64,000 bases of DNA from Halobacillus amylolyticus (GCF_022921115.1 NZ_CP095075.1:3670001-3734000), one strand, 5' to 3'. Counted from the first letter of the stretch, positions 24,918-35,313 are shown. Program-made: numbers and translations. The notes: generated by a model from the sequence alone, not told the origin.

Positions 24918-26477
24918 TTGAATAGAGCGGACGTAATTATTGTGGGAAGCGGGATCGCTGCATTACAGCTTGCCGTTCATCTTCCCAGAAATTTTCATGT
25001 GATTGTTCTCACAAAGTCACAGATGAAAAAGAGCAATTCATCATTGGCTCAAGGGGGAATTGCTGCTGCGATTGGGGCTGAGGATGATCCTACTTTTCAC
25101 TATAAAGATACGATGGAAGCGGGCAGGAATGTGAATAATCAACTGGCTGTTCATCGGTTAACGGACAAGGCGCCGGAGACTATTCAAGAGCTTGTCAATG
25201 ATCAATGTCCATTTGATCGTGACCAAAACGGCAGCCTTCAGCTTGGAAGGGAAGGAGCACATAGCCACTCAAGAATCGTGCATAGCGGAGGAGATCAGAC
25301 TGGCCGCATGATGATTGATTGTTTAGTAGAAAAGTTGGGTTCAAACGTACATATTTATGAGAATCAATGTGTGTATGATCTACACATGGAGAAAGAGGGC
25401 CGTTGTTATGGGGTCAAAAGTAAAACAGGAGATGAATTGTCCCATAGCATCTTTGCTCCTCACGTTGTTTTGGCCACAGGCGGCTGCGGACAGCTTTATT
25501 CGTTTACCTCAAATGCAAAGGAAGTAACCGGGGACGGGATCGCGCTAGCTTACTGGGCTGGAGCGAGAGTGAAAAATATGGAGTTTGTACAATTTCATCC
25601 GACGTTACTTTTTTGCAATGGAAAAACGGAAGGACTTGTATCAGAAGCCATTCGTGGGGAAGGGGCACAGCTCGTGGATGACAAAGGGAAGCAGATAATG
25701 GCTGGCGTTCACCCAATGCGCGATTTAGCACCAAGACATGTTGTCGCTCAAACGATTTTTAACTCGATACAAAAGGGCCGACCTGTGTATTTAGATATCT
25801 CATCGATCCCCGAATTTAAAAAAAGATTTCCAACAGCCGCCCAGCTATGTCAACGAAATCAAGTGAGTGGGAGCATTCCTGTTGCCCCAGGTTGTCATTT
25901 TCTTATGGGAGGAATTGAAGTCGATGATGTGGGGAGGACGAATGTTCCTGGTCTTTACGCGGTTGGGGAGGCCGCTTGTACAGATGTTCACGGAGCAAAT
26001 CGACTCGCCAGCAACTCTTTACTTGAAGGATTAGTCTACGGTAAAAAACTTGCTAAGCATATTGCAGAACAGGCTTTAACGCCCTTTTTCCAAGAGCCGC
26101 CAAGTTGTAATCATCATGAGAATGTATCTGGCCTAACGCTGCCGACAGTAGAAGAAATTCAATGCCATATGATGGATCGGGCAGGGATTGTTCGAGAGGA
26201 AAAATCACTGCTTACCCAACTCAAATGGATTGAATCGTTTAAGCTTGAAAAATGGGTGAGAACAGACTTTAGCCAGCTTACAATAAAGCAATGGTCCATT
26301 TTGTCAATGCTACAAACATCCTGGCTGATCACAAACGCAGCTTTGAAACGAACAGAAAGCCGCGGAGGTCATTTCCGAAGCGATTTTCCATATGAAAGAG
26401 ATGAATGGCAAGGGAAGCATACAACAGAAATTAGATGTTCAGAAAAGAGGAGATCACTTGAATCAGTTAAAGCTTAA
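24918..26477 (+). CDS. nadB: L-aspartate oxidase
   Basis: A 519-residue FAD enzyme that oxidises L-aspartate to iminoaspartate, the first step of de novo NAD synthesis. The FAD-binding GSGIAAL loop is at the N-terminus, then SSLAQGGIAAAIG, TGGCGQLY and the substrate-site segment HPMRDLAPRHVV. The C-terminal helical domain is present and the length is normal. TTG at 24918, six bases after AAGGTGGGG, gives the expected N-terminus (MNRADVIIVGSG); the GTG at 24906 lies within that binding site. nadC overlaps its end by 20 bases. Confidence 0.9.
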   Translation: MNRADVIIVGSGIAALQLAVHLPRNFHVIVLTKSQMKKSNSSLAQGGIAAAIGAEDDPTFHYKDTMEAGRNVNNQLAVHRLTDKAPETIQELVNDQCPFDRDQNGSLQLGREGAHSHSRIVHSGGDQTGRMMIDCLVEKLGSNVHIYENQCVYDLHMEKEGRCYGVKSKTGDELSHSIFAPHVVLATGGCGQLYSFTSNAKEVTGDGIALAYWAGARVKNMEFVQFHPTLLFCNGKTEGLVSEAIRGEGAQLVDDKGKQIMAGVHPMRDLAPRHVVAQTIFNSIQKGRPVYLDISSIPEFKKRFPTAAQLCQRNQVSGSIPVAPGCHFLMGGIEVDDVGRTNVPGLYAVGEAACTDVHGANRLASNSLLEGLVYGKKLAKHIAEQALTPFFQEPPSCNHHENVSGLTLPTVEEIQCHMMDRAGIVREEKSLLTQLKWIESFKLEKWVRTDFSQLTIKQWSILSMLQTSWLITNAALKRTESRGGHFRSDFPYERDEWQGKHTTEIRCSEKRRSLESVKA

Positions 26478-27306
26478 ACAGGCTCTGGAGCATTTTTTCA
26501 TTGAAGACATTGGTGATATCGATGTAACTAGTGATTATTTATTTGCAGGAGTTCATGGAGGGGAAGTTGTTTTTGAGGCGAAGCAATCGGGAGTTTTAAG
26601 TGGAACAGCCGTGATCGTAATCGGTTTTCAAATGCTTGATCCATCGATTAGCGTTCAATTACTGAAAAAGGATGGTGATGTGATTTCTCAAGGGGAGACA
26701 ATTGCTATCGCTAATGGGGAATGGGCGAGTTTGTTAAAAGGAGAGCGTGTGATCTTAAATCTCGTTCAGCGAATGAGTGGAATTGCGACAATGACAAATA
26801 AGGCTGTTACAAGTTTAAATAGTGCACACACAAGGATATGCGATACTAGAAAGACGATCCCGGGACTTCGGATGTTTGAAAAGTATGCTGTCAGGACAGG
26901 CGGCGGCTTTAATCATCGGAATGGGTTGTATGATGCTGTCATGATTAAAGATAACCACATTACTTTTGCCGGATCTATTAAGGAAGCAGTTAGGCAAGTG
27001 CGGAAGCGAGTCGGTCATATGGTGAAGGTTGAAGTCGAAACAGAAACTGAAGAACAGGTGCTTGAGACAGTCGAAGCGGGGGCGGATTGTATTATGTTCG
27101 ATAATCGCAGTGTTGAGGAAATTCAGAGATTCGTAAAGCTTGTCCCACCACATATTATGACCGAAGCATCTGGAGGGATTACATTAAAGGACCTTTCAAA
27201 ATACAGCGATTGCGGTGTTGATTACATTTCCTTAGGATGTTTGACCCACTCTACGCCCTCGCTTGACATCAGTGCCAACGTACATATGAATGAGAGGAGG
27301 GATTAA
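26458..27306 (+). CDS. nadC: Nicotinate-nucleotide pyrophosphorylase (quinolinate phosphoribosyltransferase)
   Basis: A 282-residue enzyme converting quinolinate and PRPP to nicotinate mononucleotide. [17 protein letters not shown] with its Arg/Lys/His residues is the substrate-binding signature, followed by [30 protein letters not shown] and the EASGGI barrel end. TTG at 26458 follows AAGAGGAG and matches the family N-terminus; the frame extends back to 26392 inside nadB. Third enzyme of the pathway although second in gene order. Confidence 0.92.
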   Translation: MNQLKLKQALEHFFIEDIGDIDVTSDYLFAGVHGGEVVFEAKQSGVLSGTAVIVIGFQMLDPSISVQLLKKDGDVISQGETIAIANGEWASLLKGERVILNLVQRMSGIATMTNKAVTSLNSAHTRICDTRKTIPGLRMFEKYAVRTGGGFNHRNGLYDAVMIKDNHITFAGSIKEAVRQVRKRVGHMVKVEVETETEEQVLETVEAGADCIMFDNRSVEEIQRFVKLVPPHIMTEASGGITLKDLSKYSDCGVDYISLGCLTHSTPSLDISANVHMNERRD

Positions 27307-27307
27307 G

Positions 27308-28414
27308 ATGAACATCTTAGAAACAATGAAAAGTTCTTCACCAACGATTCCGGAAAAATATATGCAAATGGAAAGCAGCGAGCTTACTAAGCGTGTCCGG
27401 AAGGTAAAGGATCAAATGGGAACTAGACTTTTTTTACCCGGCCATCACTATCAAAAAGATGAAGTCATTGAATTTGCGGATGCACGCGGGGATTCGTTGA
27501 AGCTTGCCCAAATTTCAGCGTCGCAGCATGAAGCAGAAGCGATTGTCTTTTGCGGTGTCCATTTTATGGCCGAAACAGCGGATATCCTGACAAGAGATGA
27601 TCAAAAAGTTTACCTCCCGGATATGCGAGCAGGCTGTACGATGGCCGATATGGCCAACTTCACCCAAACAGAAAAAGCATGGGAACAGTTGATGTCTGAT
27701 TTCGGGGACACCATTTTACCATTGACTTATGTCAACTCAACAGCTGCCATTAAAGCATTTGTCGGAAAACATGGAGGGGCAACGGTCACCTCATCGAACG
27801 CTGCGGAAATGATCCAGTGGGCTCTTACTCAAAAAGAGCGGATTCTATTTTTGCCTGATCAACATCTTGGTCGTAATACCGCTTACGACCTTGGTATCTC
27901 TCTGGATGACATGGCTGTCTGGGATCCTATTAAAGAAGAGCTTATGTATGTGGGGGATGTTGAGGATGTAAAAGTAATCTTATGGAAAGGGCATTGTTCA
28001 GTGCATGAAAATTTCACCGTATCAAACGTCCTTCAAATACGGGAAAAACATCCATATATGAAAATCATTGTCCACCCTGAATGCCGAAGAGAAGTGGTCG
28101 CCTTGTCTGATGAAGCAGGATCCACAAACCATATTATAAAAACGATCGAGCAGGCTCCACCTGGCAGCTCATGGGCGATCGGTACAGAAATGAATCTTGT
28201 CAATCGAATCATACAGGATCATCCGGATAAGCAGATCGTTTCCCTGAATCCAAATATGTGCCCATGTTTGACAATGAACCGAATCGACCTGCCTCATCTT
28301 GCATGGTCACTTGAATCGCTCGCACAGGGAAAAACTGTCAATCTGATAGAGGTAAATAAAGAGATTGCGATCGATGCGAAGCAGGCTCTCGACCGCATGC
28401 TTGCAAGAGCGTAA
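27308..28414 (+). CDS. nadA: Quinolinate synthase
   Basis: A 368-residue 4Fe-4S enzyme that condenses iminoaspartate with dihydroxyacetone phosphate to form quinolinate. The candidate cluster ligands Cys110 (RAGCTMAD), Cys230 (KGHCSVHE) and Cys318/Cys320 (NMCPCL) correspond to the positions in the B. subtilis enzyme. GHHYQKDEV near 45-53 is also conserved. ATG at 27308 has GAGGAGGG upstream inside the end of nadC. The cluster requirement explains the neighbouring nifS. Confidence 0.93.
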   Translation: MNILETMKSSSPTIPEKYMQMESSELTKRVRKVKDQMGTRLFLPGHHYQKDEVIEFADARGDSLKLAQISASQHEAEAIVFCGVHFMAETADILTRDDQKVYLPDMRAGCTMADMANFTQTEKAWEQLMSDFGDTILPLTYVNSTAAIKAFVGKHGGATVTSSNAAEMIQWALTQKERILFLPDQHLGRNTAYDLGISLDDMAVWDPIKEELMYVGDVEDVKVILWKGHCSVHENFTVSNVLQIREKHPYMKIIVHPECRREVVALSDEAGSTNHIIKTIEQAPPGSSWAIGTEMNLVNRIIQDHPDKQIVSLNPNMCPCLTMNRIDLPHLAWSLESLAQGKTVNLIEVNKEIAIDAKQALDRMLARA

Positions 28415-28432
28415 ATGTTTGAGATGAATTTA

Positions 28433-28463
28433 GGCCGAGTGTCCCCCACTCGGCCGTCTTATT
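28433..28463 (+). terminator. Terminator of the nad operon
   Basis: GGCCGAGTG (28433-28441) pairs with CACTCGGCC (28447-28455), followed by GTCTTATTTTA. The 140 bases after it show no gene. Confidence 0.8.
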
Positions 28464-28600
28464 TTATAAAAGAAGGTAGCTTGTAATTATGCTCTATTAA
28501 CAAAGTGCACTTAAAAGAAATAGGTGATTCGATTCCTCTCAAGGAGGGTAGAGGTCGCTTAACGTTTGGCGTCATTCCTGCCAACTAATTCCCGGAAAAA

Positions 28601-29695
28601 TTACTCCAGGCTACTCGCTTTCTTTCCTACCTCCAGATGAAGCTTTTCAAAAATTTTATCAGTTACTGAGTTATCTACAGCATCCTTATAGATTGATTGG
28701 AGCTCATCATCATGTTGTTTTGCTTCTTTTAAATAAGCGACGCCTTCTTTCATGTAAGATTTATAACCACGGGTGAGATTATCAATTTCATCTGCATACT
28801 TTTCGTCTGTACCAGGAGTGACGGCTTCGGCATAGACATCAACGATTTCATCGCCTTCTCGATCCGGGAAATACTCATGCGGGTCTGTGCTGTCAAAAAC
28901 GCAAAATCCTAATTCGCGGACGATTACCATATCTAGACTCAAGGGATCAAACCCACAATGGTAAATCTCTACATCAAAGCCAAGACTTTCACCAGCTGCA
29001 GCTATTTGCTTGAGGATAGTAGACTTCCCTGTTCCTGCGCGCCCTTTTATGAAATAGCGTTTATCTAAGTCTTCTGTTAAATTCGGAATATAATCAACCA
29101 CTCCCTGTGGTGTAGAAGCACCGAAGAAGCGACGTTTGACTACAGCATCATTACTTGCAGCTTTTCGATTGTTAAATAACTGATGTATCAATTGAGTGGT
29201 TAACTGATTTGCTTTGGTAAAATTCATCTGATTAATGTAAATATCCTCAAGGTCATCATGGATCTCAAGACCAGCTTTAAATGAGTTCTGTGCTTCCTGG
29301 TATGCATTTTTTATTTTCTCTTTCAGTTGAATAATGGTATCTTTTTTACCGTTTAAACTGTCAAAATTTACGGTAGTATCCATATTGATGTATTCCAAGT
29401 TTTCATCATTAAAAACATATAACGGGGTGTCCCCGCCATAAATACCAAGCTTCAACTGCTGGATAATTACTCCGTCTATTGCTTGATTATCTGAAGAGGA
29501 ATGAATCACTTCTATATCGAAACCCTCACCTTTCCATTCATCTGCCAGCTTCTCCATAAGACTTGATTTACCTGTATAAGGTAAACCTTGCAGTATAAAT
29601 ACACGCTCAAGTCCCTGATAATTGAAAGCATACAAAGGATAAAAGCCTTTTGCTGTATGATCTCCCGCAAAAAAATGATGTACTTTCCCCGCCAT
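28601..29695 (-). CDS. Tandem P-loop NTPase of unknown function (PRK06851-like)
   Basis: A 364-residue cytoplasmic protein with two P-loops: GLPYTGKS (37-44) and GRAGTGKST (217-225). Each begins a similar half containing an equivalent strand (FDIEVIHSSSD and FDVEIYHCGFD), which indicates internal duplication. This matches an uncharacterised Bacillales/Clostridia ATPase family known as PRK06851. The function is unknown; a role in sporulation or stress could be imagined but nothing here shows it. ATG at 29695 follows AGGGAGAG, and an upstream frame to 29746 is less likely. It stands alone and ends without an obvious hairpin. Confidence 0.78.
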   Translation of the reverse strand: MAGKVHHFFAGDHTAKGFYPLYAFNYQGLERVFILQGLPYTGKSSLMEKLADEWKGEGFDIEVIHSSSDNQAIDGVIIQQLKLGIYGGDTPLYVFNDENLEYINMDTTVNFDSLNGKKDTIIQLKEKIKNAYQEAQNSFKAGLEIHDDLEDIYINQMNFTKANQLTTQLIHQLFNNRKAASNDAVVKRRFFGASTPQGVVDYIPNLTEDLDKRYFIKGRAGTGKSTILKQIAAAGESLGFDVEIYHCGFDPLSLDMVIVRELGFCVFDSTDPHEYFPDREGDEIVDVYAEAVTPGTDEKYADEIDNLTRGYKSYMKEGVAYLKEAKQHDDELQSIYKDAVDNSVTDKIFEKLHLEVGKKASSLE

Positions 29696-29912
29696 TTTAT
29701 CACTCTCCCTAAAACAATTGTCAATCCTGTTACTTAAGGTATGCAAAAATCATGTGTGGGTGATTGACTAGGTTCTTTTTAGAAAAATATAGATCGTCAA
29801 AAAATGATAAAAAGTAGTTCTTTACATGGTAGCTCTATTCTTAAATTTGGTACACTAAGGAAAACATCAGGTGTGATGCTTAAGTTCTTACAATAATGGG
29901 GGGATGAAAAAA

Positions 29913-30194
29913 ATGGCTGCAAAGGAACAAGACCATCGCTTTACCATAGCAAACCGTGAAGCCTTAATTGGCGTTACTTTGGCCGTGGTCAATTTTGTTT
30001 GGTGGTTCGCCTTTGCATATGGATTAGGGAGTAAACCACCAGAAGAATATAGTTATGTCTTTGGGCTGCCAGCGTGGTTTTTTTATAGTTGTGTAGTTGG
30101 ATTTATTCTAATGGCAGCGCTAGTCTTTTTTGTTGTGAGGTTTTTATTTGTGGAGGTATCGTTTGAGGAGGAACGGAGCGGTAATCAATCATGA
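29913..30194 (+). CDS. yhdT: YhdT-family small membrane protein, PanF partner
   Basis: A 93-residue protein with two hydrophobic helices (about 14-34 and 53-78) and the NFVWWFAFAYGLG motif of the YhdT/DUF997 family. In many bacteria yhdT precedes panF, as it does here, with a four-base overlap (ATGA). It is thought to assist the sodium/pantothenate symporter. ATG at 29913 is nine bases after a GGGGGG tract; the ATG at 29904 directly touches that tract. Confidence 0.85.
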   Translation: MAAKEQDHRFTIANREALIGVTLAVVNFVWWFAFAYGLGSKPPEEYSYVFGLPAWFFYSCVVGFILMAALVFFVVRFLFVEVSFEEERSGNQS

Positions 30195-31670
30195 ATTTGG
30201 CTGTCATTGTACCATTGTTGATTTTTCTAGTTGTTATTTTCATTGTAGGGTTTGTAGCAAGTGGCTCATTAAAAAAGGCCAATCATGATTTCCTAGAGGA
30301 ATATTTCCTTGGCGGGCGTCAGCTAGGTGGATTTATTTTAGCTATGACGATGATCGCTACTTACGGAAGTGCTAGCAGTTTTGTAGGCGGCCCCGGGGTT
30401 GCTTATACAGAGGGATTAGGCTGGGTTTTACTATCCATGTCTCAAGTGGTTACCGGTTATTTTGTTCTCATGATTTTAGGTAAAAAGTTTGCCATTATGT
30501 CAAGAAGATATAATGCTGTTACGTTAACCGACTTTTTAAGAGGTCGTTACCAAAGTAAATGGGTTGTCTTGATGGCAGCTTTTAGTATCATTATCTTTCT
30601 ATTTTCAGCGATGGCAGCCCAGTGGGTTGGAGGGGCTAGATTAATAGAGTCATTAACTGGATTACCTTATCATACAGCTTTATTTATTTTTGCAATCTCA
30701 GTACTTATCTATGTAATTATTGGGGGTTTAAGGCAGTCGCGTTAACGGATGCTGTCCAGGGTGTAGTTATGTTTGGTGGGACACTCATCCTTCTCATAGC
30801 AACAATTATTGCGGGCGGGGCATTTCTAACATTATGGATGGATTGGCAGCAGAGAATCCCAATTTAATAACCCCGTTTGGTGCAGATGGCAGCCTGACCC
30901 CTGCCTATGTTTCCTCCTTTTGGATCCTCGTTGGTGTAGCTGTTGTCGGGCTTCCCCAAATAACAGTGCGGGCGATGTCTTATAAAAGTTCGAAGGCGAT
31001 GCACCGGGCTTTGATTATTGGAACAGTTGTTGTTGGATTCATCATGTTAAATATGCATTTGATAGGAGTGTTTGCCCGACCGATCTTACCCGGGATTGAA
31101 GTAGGGGATAAGGTGATGCCGCTAATAGCCTTAGAAGTGTTGCCTGCATGGCTCGCTGGTGTCGTGTTAGCTGCTCCCATGGCCGCGATCATGTCAACAG
31201 TAGACTCATTATTGCTTTTAGTCAGCTCTTCTGTTGTGAAAGATGTTTACGTCAACTATGTTAAACCAGACGCTTCGTACCAAAGGATAAAAACGTTAAG
31301 CTTTGGAGTGACAGCTGTCCTTGGGATACTAGTATTTTTAATGGCCATCAATCCACCAGATCTACTAATCTGGCTTAATTTATTTGCATTTGGCGGCTTG
31401 GAAGCAACGTTTATTTGGCCTGTTGTGATGGGGCTTTACTGGAAAAGGGGAAACAAATATGGCGCACTATCCTCGATGGTTGTTGGTGTCGGGTCCTACA
31501 TTATTATAGAGCAATTCTTCACGACACCTTTTGGTATGCATAGTGTCGTCTTACCGATTATCCTCTCGTTTATTGCCTATGTTGCTGTTAGTTTAGCTAC
31601 AAAACAATTGGGTGATTATATTGCCCAACAGCAAATCGAAGAAGATATATTCAAAGCAGGACAAGAATGA
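30191..31670 (+). pseudogene. panF: Sodium/pantothenate symporter, two frameshifts
   Basis: A sodium:solute symporter of the SSS family that would import pantothenate. The first part (30191-30745) carries the N-terminal helices with FLGGRQLGGFILAMTMIATYGSASSF, and the rest (to 31670) carries the remaining helices. Two single-base losses separate them. Adding one G to the run at 30722-30726 gives GGFKAVALTDAVQG. Adding one G to the run at 30817-30820 gives AGGGISNIMDGLAAE. Both restorations produce the expected family sequence, and there is no other damage. Either the gene was inactivated recently or, more likely, these are homopolymer errors. Confidence 0.85.
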
Positions 31671-31712
31671 AAAAAAGGTCGTCTCTCGTACTTGTGAGAG
31701 ACGACCTTTTTT
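31671..31712 (+). terminator. Terminator after panF
   Basis: AAAAAAGGTCGTCTCTC (31671-31687) pairs with GAGAGACGACCTTTTTT (31696-31712), an almost complete stem with an 8-nt loop. Confidence 0.88.
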
Positions 31713-31723
31713 AGACCATATAT

Positions 31724-31752
31724 TACCACCTCAGGTCATCCAAAAATTGGAT
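31724..31752. repeat. Palindromic element, half copy (left arm)
   Basis: TACCACCTCAGGTCATCCA, a 5-nt loop and TTGGAT match the full palindromes. The right arm then stops after GGAT and unrelated sequence follows. It lies just after the panF terminator, in the same orientation as the other copies. Confidence 0.8.
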
Positions 31753-31811
31753 TTGAATTTAGTGTATTACTTAATTAGTGTAATAAAAGACTAAAATTTT
31801 CCATATAACCA

Positions 31812-31840
31812 TTGACAGACAATTAAGAAAACGTTTACAA
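31812..31840 (+). promoter_or_regulatory. hut promoter with overlapping cre site
   Basis: TTGACA (31812-31817), 17 bases, then TTACAA (31835-31840). The -10 region is overlapped by AGAAAACGTTTACA (31826-31839), which matches the CcpA operator at all but one position. Catabolite repression of histidine utilisation is the expected role. Confidence 0.7.
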
Positions 31841-31892
31841 TTTATTTAGTTAGTAGTGAATAGTTGATTATAAGCTGAATTAGGTGAAGTAA

Positions 31893-32333
31893 ATGACGCA
31901 GAAGATTCCAATTGGGAAGTTAGCTATGCTAGTGGCCTCATTAACACCGGTAGAGTTGGAACCATTTTCTGCACAGTTAAAAGATGTGGAGTATTGTCAG
32001 GGTAAAGCAGGTTCCATGAATATGCAGAAAGTGATTTCAGCGGTAGAAACTGCCGGGAAGAGAAACCATATTATTTCTGAAGTGTTGTATCGTGAAACAC
32101 ACGCTTTGTATCATGCCATTCTAGAAGCGTTAGAAGGCGTGATGCGCGGTCAAATTGGTGCGGGAGACATGATGCGGACGGTAGGATTGCGTTTTGCTAT
32201 TGTTCGAGGATCTCCATATGAGCAGTTTGATGAAGGTGAGTGGCTGGCAGTCGCTTTTTATGGAACGATTGGCGCGCCAGTGAAAGGGCTTGAACATGAA
32301 ACGTTCGGGCTTGGAATTAATCATATAGGGTAA
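31893..32333 (+). CDS. hutP: HutP, RNA-binding antiterminator of the hut operon
   Basis: A 146-residue homologue of the L-histidine- and Mg2+-dependent HutP hexamer, which binds NAG triplets in the leader RNA and prevents termination before hutH. Family landmarks include the [10 protein letters not shown] start, [32 protein letters not shown] and the C-terminal [15 protein letters not shown] precedes the ATG. Its probable RNA target lies directly downstream at 32344. Confidence 0.93.
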   Translation: MTQKIPIGKLAMLVASLTPVELEPFSAQLKDVEYCQGKAGSMNMQKVISAVETAGKRNHIISEVLYRETHALYHAILEALEGVMRGQIGAGDMMRTVGLRFAIVRGSPYEQFDEGEWLAVAFYGTIGAPVKGLEHETFGLGINHIG

Positions 32334-32343
32334 CAGCTGCCTA

Positions 32344-32404
32344 TAGTCAAAAGTTTTGAGGAGGCGGCAATGGTATTTCGTATGCCATTGTCGTCTCTTT
32401 TTTT
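32344..32404 (+). promoter_or_regulatory. HutP-binding triplets and regulated terminator
   Basis: TAG (32344), AAG (32351) and GAG (32358) are separated by exactly four bases, the spacing HutP requires. They run directly into a 16-bp stem with G-U pairs (32361-32376 with 32382-32397), followed by a run of seven T. HutP bound with histidine should keep this terminator open so that hutH is transcribed. Confidence 0.85.
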
Positions 32405-32426
32405 ATTATGGAGAGGAGAAATTTTT

Positions 32427-33944
32427 ATGATTCAATTAAATGGTTCGGACTTAACATTAAAGCAAATGAAAAGCATTATTTATGGTAAAGAAATCATCGC
32501 CATTAACCCAGAGAGTATGAAAAAGGTGCGGAAAAGCAGGGCTGCCGTAGAGAGGATTGTTTCAAATGGGGAAACGGTTTATGGCATTAACACGGGGTTC
32601 GGAAAATTTAGTGATGTTCGTATTAAAGATGAAGATGTCGATAACTTACAGCTTCATTTGATTCGCTCTCATGCTTGTGGTGTGGGGGAGAATTTCCCTG
32701 CAGTTGTCAGCAAAGCAATGGTGGTACTAAGGCTCAATGCGTTACTCAAAGGATTCTCAGGCGTACGTCCATGTGTGGTGGAACGTTTGCGTGACATGGT
32801 TAATGAGAATATTTTTCCAGTCATTCCTAGTCAAGGCTCACTTGGCGCTTCAGGTGATCTTGCACCGCTTTCACACCTTGCTTTAGTACTAGTGGGGGAA
32901 GGAGAAGTCCATTATCGTGGCAAAATCAGGCCAACACAGGAAGCTTATCAAAAGCTTGGCTATGAATCTCTTACACTGAAAGCCAAAGAAGGCCTTGCTC
33001 TTATTAATGGGACACAGGCGATGACAGCTATGGGGGTGATCAATTATATTGAAGCAGAACGTCTAGTCGACCAAAGTGACTGGGTTTCATCCATGACGTT
33101 AGAATCACTTGAAGGAATTATTGATGCCTTCCATCCAGCTATTCATGAAGCACGAGGCTATCCTGAACAAATGGAAGTGGCAGAAAGAGTTCGTACGATT
33201 ACGAGTGACAGTAAACTGATCACACACCAAGGGGAAAAAAGGGTGCAAGACGCCTATTCCCTCCGATGTATCCCGCAGGTCCACGGTGCTTCAAGGCAGA
33301 GCCTTGCTTATGTCAAAGAAAAGCTTGAGATTGAAATGAATGCGGCAACAGATAACCCACTTATTTTTGACGATGGGGAGACTGTGGTATCAGGCGGGAA
33401 CTTCCACGGACAGCCGATTGCCCTTGCCATGGACTTCTTGAAAATCGCAGTAGCGGAAATAGCTAATATCTCAGAACGTCGGGTGGAGCGGCTCGTTAAC
33501 CCGCAGTTAAATGACCTGCCAGGCTTCTTAAGTCCGGATCCTGGTCTACAATCTGGGGCGATGATCATGCAATATGTTGCTGCCTCCCTCGTTTCGGAAA
33601 ATAAAACGTTGGCCCATCCAGCCAGTGTGGACTCGATCCCATCCTCTGCAAACCAGGAGGACCATGTCAGTATGGGAACCATCGGGGCTCGCCATGCGTA
33701 TCAAATCATTGTGAATGCGCAAAAAGTAGTTTCCATTGAAATGATTTGTGCTATGCAGGCTCTTGAATATCGCGGTATCTCGTTAGCGTCATCTTCCATT
33801 CAAAGACTTTTTGCAAAAGGGAGAGAAGTGGTGCCATCGATAACGGAGGATCGTATTTTTTCAAAAGATATCGAAACCCTTTCGAAATGGTTGAGCTGTG
33901 ATCAATTTGATTGGACAATACAACGGAAGACCATATCTAGTTAA
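32427..33944 (+). CDS. hutH: Histidine ammonia-lyase
   Basis: A 505-residue enzyme that deaminates L-histidine to urocanate. The Ala141-Ser142-Gly143 triplet in [14 protein letters not shown] forms the MIO electrophile, and YGINTGFGK (52-60) supplies the active-site Tyr loop. Length and sequence are normal throughout. ATG at 32427 follows GGAGAGGAG; the open frame from 32370 runs through the regulated terminator. No hutU, hutI or hutG follows, so urocanate must be processed by genes elsewhere or not at all. Confidence 0.95.
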   Translation: MIQLNGSDLTLKQMKSIIYGKEIIAINPESMKKVRKSRAAVERIVSNGETVYGINTGFGKFSDVRIKDEDVDNLQLHLIRSHACGVGENFPAVVSKAMVVLRLNALLKGFSGVRPCVVERLRDMVNENIFPVIPSQGSLGASGDLAPLSHLALVLVGEGEVHYRGKIRPTQEAYQKLGYESLTLKAKEGLALINGTQAMTAMGVINYIEAERLVDQSDWVSSMTLESLEGIIDAFHPAIHEARGYPEQMEVAERVRTITSDSKLITHQGEKRVQDAYSLRCIPQVHGASRQSLAYVKEKLEIEMNAATDNPLIFDDGETVVSGGNFHGQPIALAMDFLKIAVAEIANISERRVERLVNPQLNDLPGFLSPDPGLQSGAMIMQYVAASLVSENKTLAHPASVDSIPSSANQEDHVSMGTIGARHAYQIIVNAQKVVSIEMICAMQALEYRGISLASSSIQRLFAKGREVVPSITEDRIFSKDIETLSKWLSCDQFDWTIQRKTISS

Positions 33945-33969
33945 GAAAAGAAAAAGAGGGGGGAATTAG

Positions 33970-35301
33970 ATGTTCACAAATGCTGTGATCATAAGTGTGT
34001 TAGTCATGGTCATATTGAGCCTGGTTCGCGTCAATGTCATTTTTGCCATATTGATCGCGGCCATTACAGCAGGGGTAGTTTCAGGAATGAATGTTTCGGA
34101 ATCCGTGTCAGTCATCGTTTCGGGGATGGGCGGTCAATCGAATACGGCGCTTAGTTATATACTACTCGGAATATTTGCAGTCATGATTGGCTTATCAGGG
34201 ATAACGAGCATCTTGGTGAATAAAATGCTCAAGGTGATAGGTGATCGGAAACTTGTCCTCGTTTTTACCATTGCGGGACTAGCTTGTCTTTCACAAAACG
34301 TCATTCCTGTCCATATCGCTTTTATTCCGATCTTAATCCCGCCATTGCTCTCATTATTTGACCGAATTAAATTGGACAGAAGAGCCGTAGCGTCTGCCCT
34401 GACGTTCGGATTGAAAGCACCTTATATTATGATACCTGCAGGGTTTGGGCTGATATTTCAGGGGATTATTCGTGATGAGATGAAGGCAAATGGAATGGAA
34501 ATTGCTTTAAATAAGGTGACGCTTGCGATGCTGTTTCCTGGTGCAGGAATGATTGTTGGATTATTTATTGCCCTGCTCATTTCTTATCGAAAAGATCGGG
34601 TTAGTCAAAATGGAAAGCCTGATCCCAAAATATCTGATGATGAGAATGTTCCTGAAGATGTTTTCCATCGAAAAGACATTAAGTGGGGAATGGAGCACTG
34701 GATGACGATCCTGGCCATTGTGGTGGCTCTTGCTCTGCAGCTTTATACGGACTCCCTCGTGATCGGTGCCTTGGCCGGTATCATCGTTATGTTTCTAACT
34801 AGAGTTGTTAAATTCTATCAAGGTGAGCAAGTTGTTCAGGAGGGGATCGGGATGATGGGTATGATCGCCTTTGTCATGCTGATTGCTTCTGGTTACGCTA
34901 CGATTTTAAAAGAAACGGGATCCGTTCAAGCACTTGTTGATCAAACTGAAGGGCTTTTAGGTGGATCTCACTTACTGATCGCGATTGTTATGCTCCTAGT
35001 CGGTTTGCTGATCACCATGGGGATTGGCTCTTCATTTGGTACGATACCAGTGATTGCGGCACTTTATGTTCCTATTTGTCTAACAGCCGGATTTTCACCG
35101 ATGGCTACTGCTGCCTTAATTGGAACAGCTGGTGCGCTCGGGGACGCAGGTTCTCCCGCTTCAGACAGTACACTTGGACCAACATCGGGATTAAATGCAG
35201 ACGGTAAACACCATCATATTTGGGAAACATGTGTGCCAACATTCTTGCATTATAATATCCCACTGTTCATATTCGGGGTTATTGCAGCGGTCATCCTTTA
35301 A
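33970..35301 (+). CDS. NhaC/YuiF-like antiporter-family permease, probable histidine transporter
   Basis: A 443-residue protein with about 11-12 helices. It has the Na+/H+ antiporter-family pattern also found in B. subtilis YuiF, with the late motif IGTAGALGDAGSPASDSTLGPTSGLN and a HHHIWETCVPTF segment. Position 25 bases after hutH, inside the same terminator-bounded unit, suggests histidine uptake (or exchange). The family also contains true Na+/H+ antiporters, so the substrate is inferred. GAGGGGGG precedes the ATG. Confidence 0.78.
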   Translation: MFTNAVIISVLVMVILSLVRVNVIFAILIAAITAGVVSGMNVSESVSVIVSGMGGQSNTALSYILLGIFAVMIGLSGITSILVNKMLKVIGDRKLVLVFTIAGLACLSQNVIPVHIAFIPILIPPLLSLFDRIKLDRRAVASALTFGLKAPYIMIPAGFGLIFQGIIRDEMKANGMEIALNKVTLAMLFPGAGMIVGLFIALLISYRKDRVSQNGKPDPKISDDENVPEDVFHRKDIKWGMEHWMTILAIVVALALQLYTDSLVIGALAGIIVMFLTRVVKFYQGEQVVQEGIGMMGMIAFVMLIASGYATILKETGSVQALVDQTEGLLGGSHLLIAIVMLLVGLLITMGIGSSFGTIPVIAALYVPICLTAGFSPMATAALIGTAGALGDAGSPASDSTLGPTSGLNADGKHHHIWETCVPTFLHYNIPLFIFGVIAAVIL

Positions 35302-35313
35302 TGTAGTAAAATT

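Noticed and set aside
30191..31670. Two separate symporter genes
   Set aside because: The pieces align consecutively to one PanF-type protein and the junction is repaired by single G additions.
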